From: Peptococcaceae bacterium
GTDB taxonomy: Bacteria > Bacillota > Peptococcia > DRI-13 > UBA5745
Length of the DNA: 32,163 nucleotides
Reading direction: 5' to 3'
Assembly: GCA_031264885.1 (NCBI GenBank)
Contig: JAISDM010000016.1
Coordinates: 1 to 32,163, forward strand
Shown: positions 31,216 to 32,163 of the stretch, in pieces
Numbering within the stretch: the first letter of the stretch is position 1
How the letters are laid out: each line of letters starts with the position of its first letter
Made by a program: the position numbers and the translations under genes
The notes under the pieces: model-generated
Told to the model about the DNA's origin: nothing
Databases searched by the model: none
Seen by the model: the letters and a program-made list of their open reading frames with translations, nothing else

Positions 31216-32163
31216 ATGAACAAAGCAACCGCAAAATTCGCCTGTATCGGCGCGTGGGGCTATAACGAATCCGCTCCGGATCACGGCTTGACCGTCTGCC
31301 ATTATGATGGGGACAGCGGGACGTTCACACCCATTGACCGCATTCTGCCCTATGTCCGCGTGGGCGGGGTTTGCCGGCATCCCGCGCTCCCCATCCTCTA
31401 TTGTCCGGACGAGTGTACTAACTCCTGCAAAGACGGCGGCGGTCACATCGTCGCGATTCTGGCGGACGCGGCCGGCGGCGCGCTGACAGAGTTAAACCGG
31501 CTGCCCTCCTTCGGCGGCGCGCCGTCTTACTGCGCGACAGACGCCGGCGGAACATACTTGCTGGTAGTTAATCACGCCGGAAACGATTCCATACTGAAAA
31601 CACGCCGGATCGGGCAAGGCGCGTATAAACTCTGCCGGGAGTACGACGAGGCGAACATCGTCCTCTTTCCACTGGCGAAAGATGGGAGGATCGAAGCGCC
31701 CTGCGACATCGCGCGCCTTGACGGAAGCGGCCCGCGTCCCTCCCAGGTTCACGCCAAGCCTCATTGCGTGATGGCTTCCCCGGACGGCAGCATATTCCTC
31801 GTCTGCGACTATGGGGCGGACAGACTCTACACCGTCCGCATAGACAGAAACAGGCGCAAGCTGGACATGCGCGGCGGGCGTTACTACACATGCGCGCCCG
31901 GCGACGCGCCGCGCTATGCCGCCTTCCATCCCACGGAGCCCTTTGTTTTCACAAACAATGAGGACGCGCCCTATGTGTATGCTTTCCGCTATGCCGACAG
32001 TGGACGGCTTACCTTCATTTGCAAAGAGCTTGTGGCTGAACCGCCGGCCAAAGCCGGCGAGTCGCCGCTGATCTCCGACATCCGAATCCATCCAAACGGC
32101 CAAACCCTGTATAACCTTTCCAGGGCATATAATACCGTGACGGTCCTGGGCATCGGCGAAGAC
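31216..32163 (+). CDS. lactonase-family seven-bladed beta-propeller (partial, 3' end cut)
   Basis: An open frame from ATG 31216 runs to the window edge without a stop (316 codons). It has a GAGGT ribosome site seven bases upstream. The pattern fits the COG2706 / 6-phosphogluconolactonase-like propeller family: YLLVVNHAGNDSI, SQVHAKPHCVMASPDGSIFL, VCDYGADRLYTVRID, RYAAFHPTEPFVFTNNEDA and SDIRIHPNGQTLYNLSRA are the usual repeated blade motifs (xHPxG, D.GxDRLyxy). Full-length members have about 340-350 residues, so only the last part is missing. No signal peptide. Lactone hydrolysis would suit the esterase-rich neighbourhood, but many members have no proven activity. Confidence 0.85.
   Translation, partial: MNKATAKFACIGAWGYNESAPDHGLTVCHYDGDSGTFTPIDRILPYVRVGGVCRHPALPILYCPDECTNSCKDGGGHIVAILADAAGGALTELNRLPSFGGAPSYCATDAGGTYLLVVNHAGNDSILKTRRIGQGAYKLCREYDEANIVLFPLAKDGRIEAPCDIARLDGSGPRPSQVHAKPHCVMASPDGSIFLVCDYGADRLYTVRIDRNRRKLDMRGGRYYTCAPGDAPRYAAFHPTEPFVFTNNEDAPYVYAFRYADSGRLTFICKELVAEPPAKAGESPLISDIRIHPNGQTLYNLSRAYNTVTVLGIGED

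Noticed and set aside
1-32163. CRISPR array or insertion sequence
   Set aside because: No regularly spaced repeats with unique spacers and no DDE or serine/tyrosine transposase or integrase gene were found; the Rpn nuclease is the only recombination-related protein.

Overview
The window looks like a stretch of a Clostridia (Firmicutes) chromosome, probably an anaerobic Oscillospiraceae-like gut or sediment lineage. This is inferred from the trmK-nif3 pair, a Bce-type two-component system, strong AGGAGG ribosome sites and a GC-rich intergenic palindrome (GGGCGGCAGAATGCCGCCC) that I recall from such genomes. No marker pins down the species.

Layout. (1) 1-4.6 kb is housekeeping on the + strand: trmK, a Nif3-family dinuclear-metal protein and a coiled-coil zinc-ribbon protein. 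A Bce-type histidine kinase and response regulator follow, convergent on the - strand. (2) 4.7-6.2 kb is a junction zone: a RelB/DinJ-like tail, an isolated 3' half of a tRNA-Arg(UCU) gene that resembles an integration-site remnant, a VapC-type PIN toxin with a small putative antitoxin, and an orphan tandem repeat plus terminator. (3) 6.2-32.2 kb is an accessory region. It holds two long paralogous proteins with a UGSC-family N-terminal domain (Cys form, CGSC or CGTC) fused to a 'DGLPVIPP' C-terminal domain; two Opp/Dpp-type ABC importers (one with a complete binding protein, one with a 5'-truncated one); two type-B carboxylesterases and the relic of a third; a Tat/lipobox alpha/beta hydrolase; a lactonase-type beta-propeller that runs off the window; four LysR regulators; and an Rpn/PDDEXK nuclease.

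How the parts may work together (inference). The accessory genes read as one uptake-and-hydrolysis system: binding proteins and permeases import a peptide-like or ester/lactone-bearing small molecule, esterases, hydrolase and lactonase open it, and the UGSC fusions, with a thioredoxin-like CxxC, do an unknown redox or thiol step. The best regulatory evidence is a composite site, TGATAG-N8-YTATCA-N8-ATCGATAGTT. It occurs twice with identical spacing, upstream of the second LysR gene (and its divergent transporter operon) and upstream of the second UGSC gene.

Signs of rearrangement are frequent: the tRNA half-gene at 4929-4973, a 2.5-kb block (nuclease plus Tat hydrolase) bounded by exact 27-bp direct repeats, a truncated binding-protein gene, and a leftover esterase tail between the two esterases. 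If the tRNA half is a true attachment site, the polarity places an integrated element to its right, with the intact tRNA-Arg and any integrase beyond this window.
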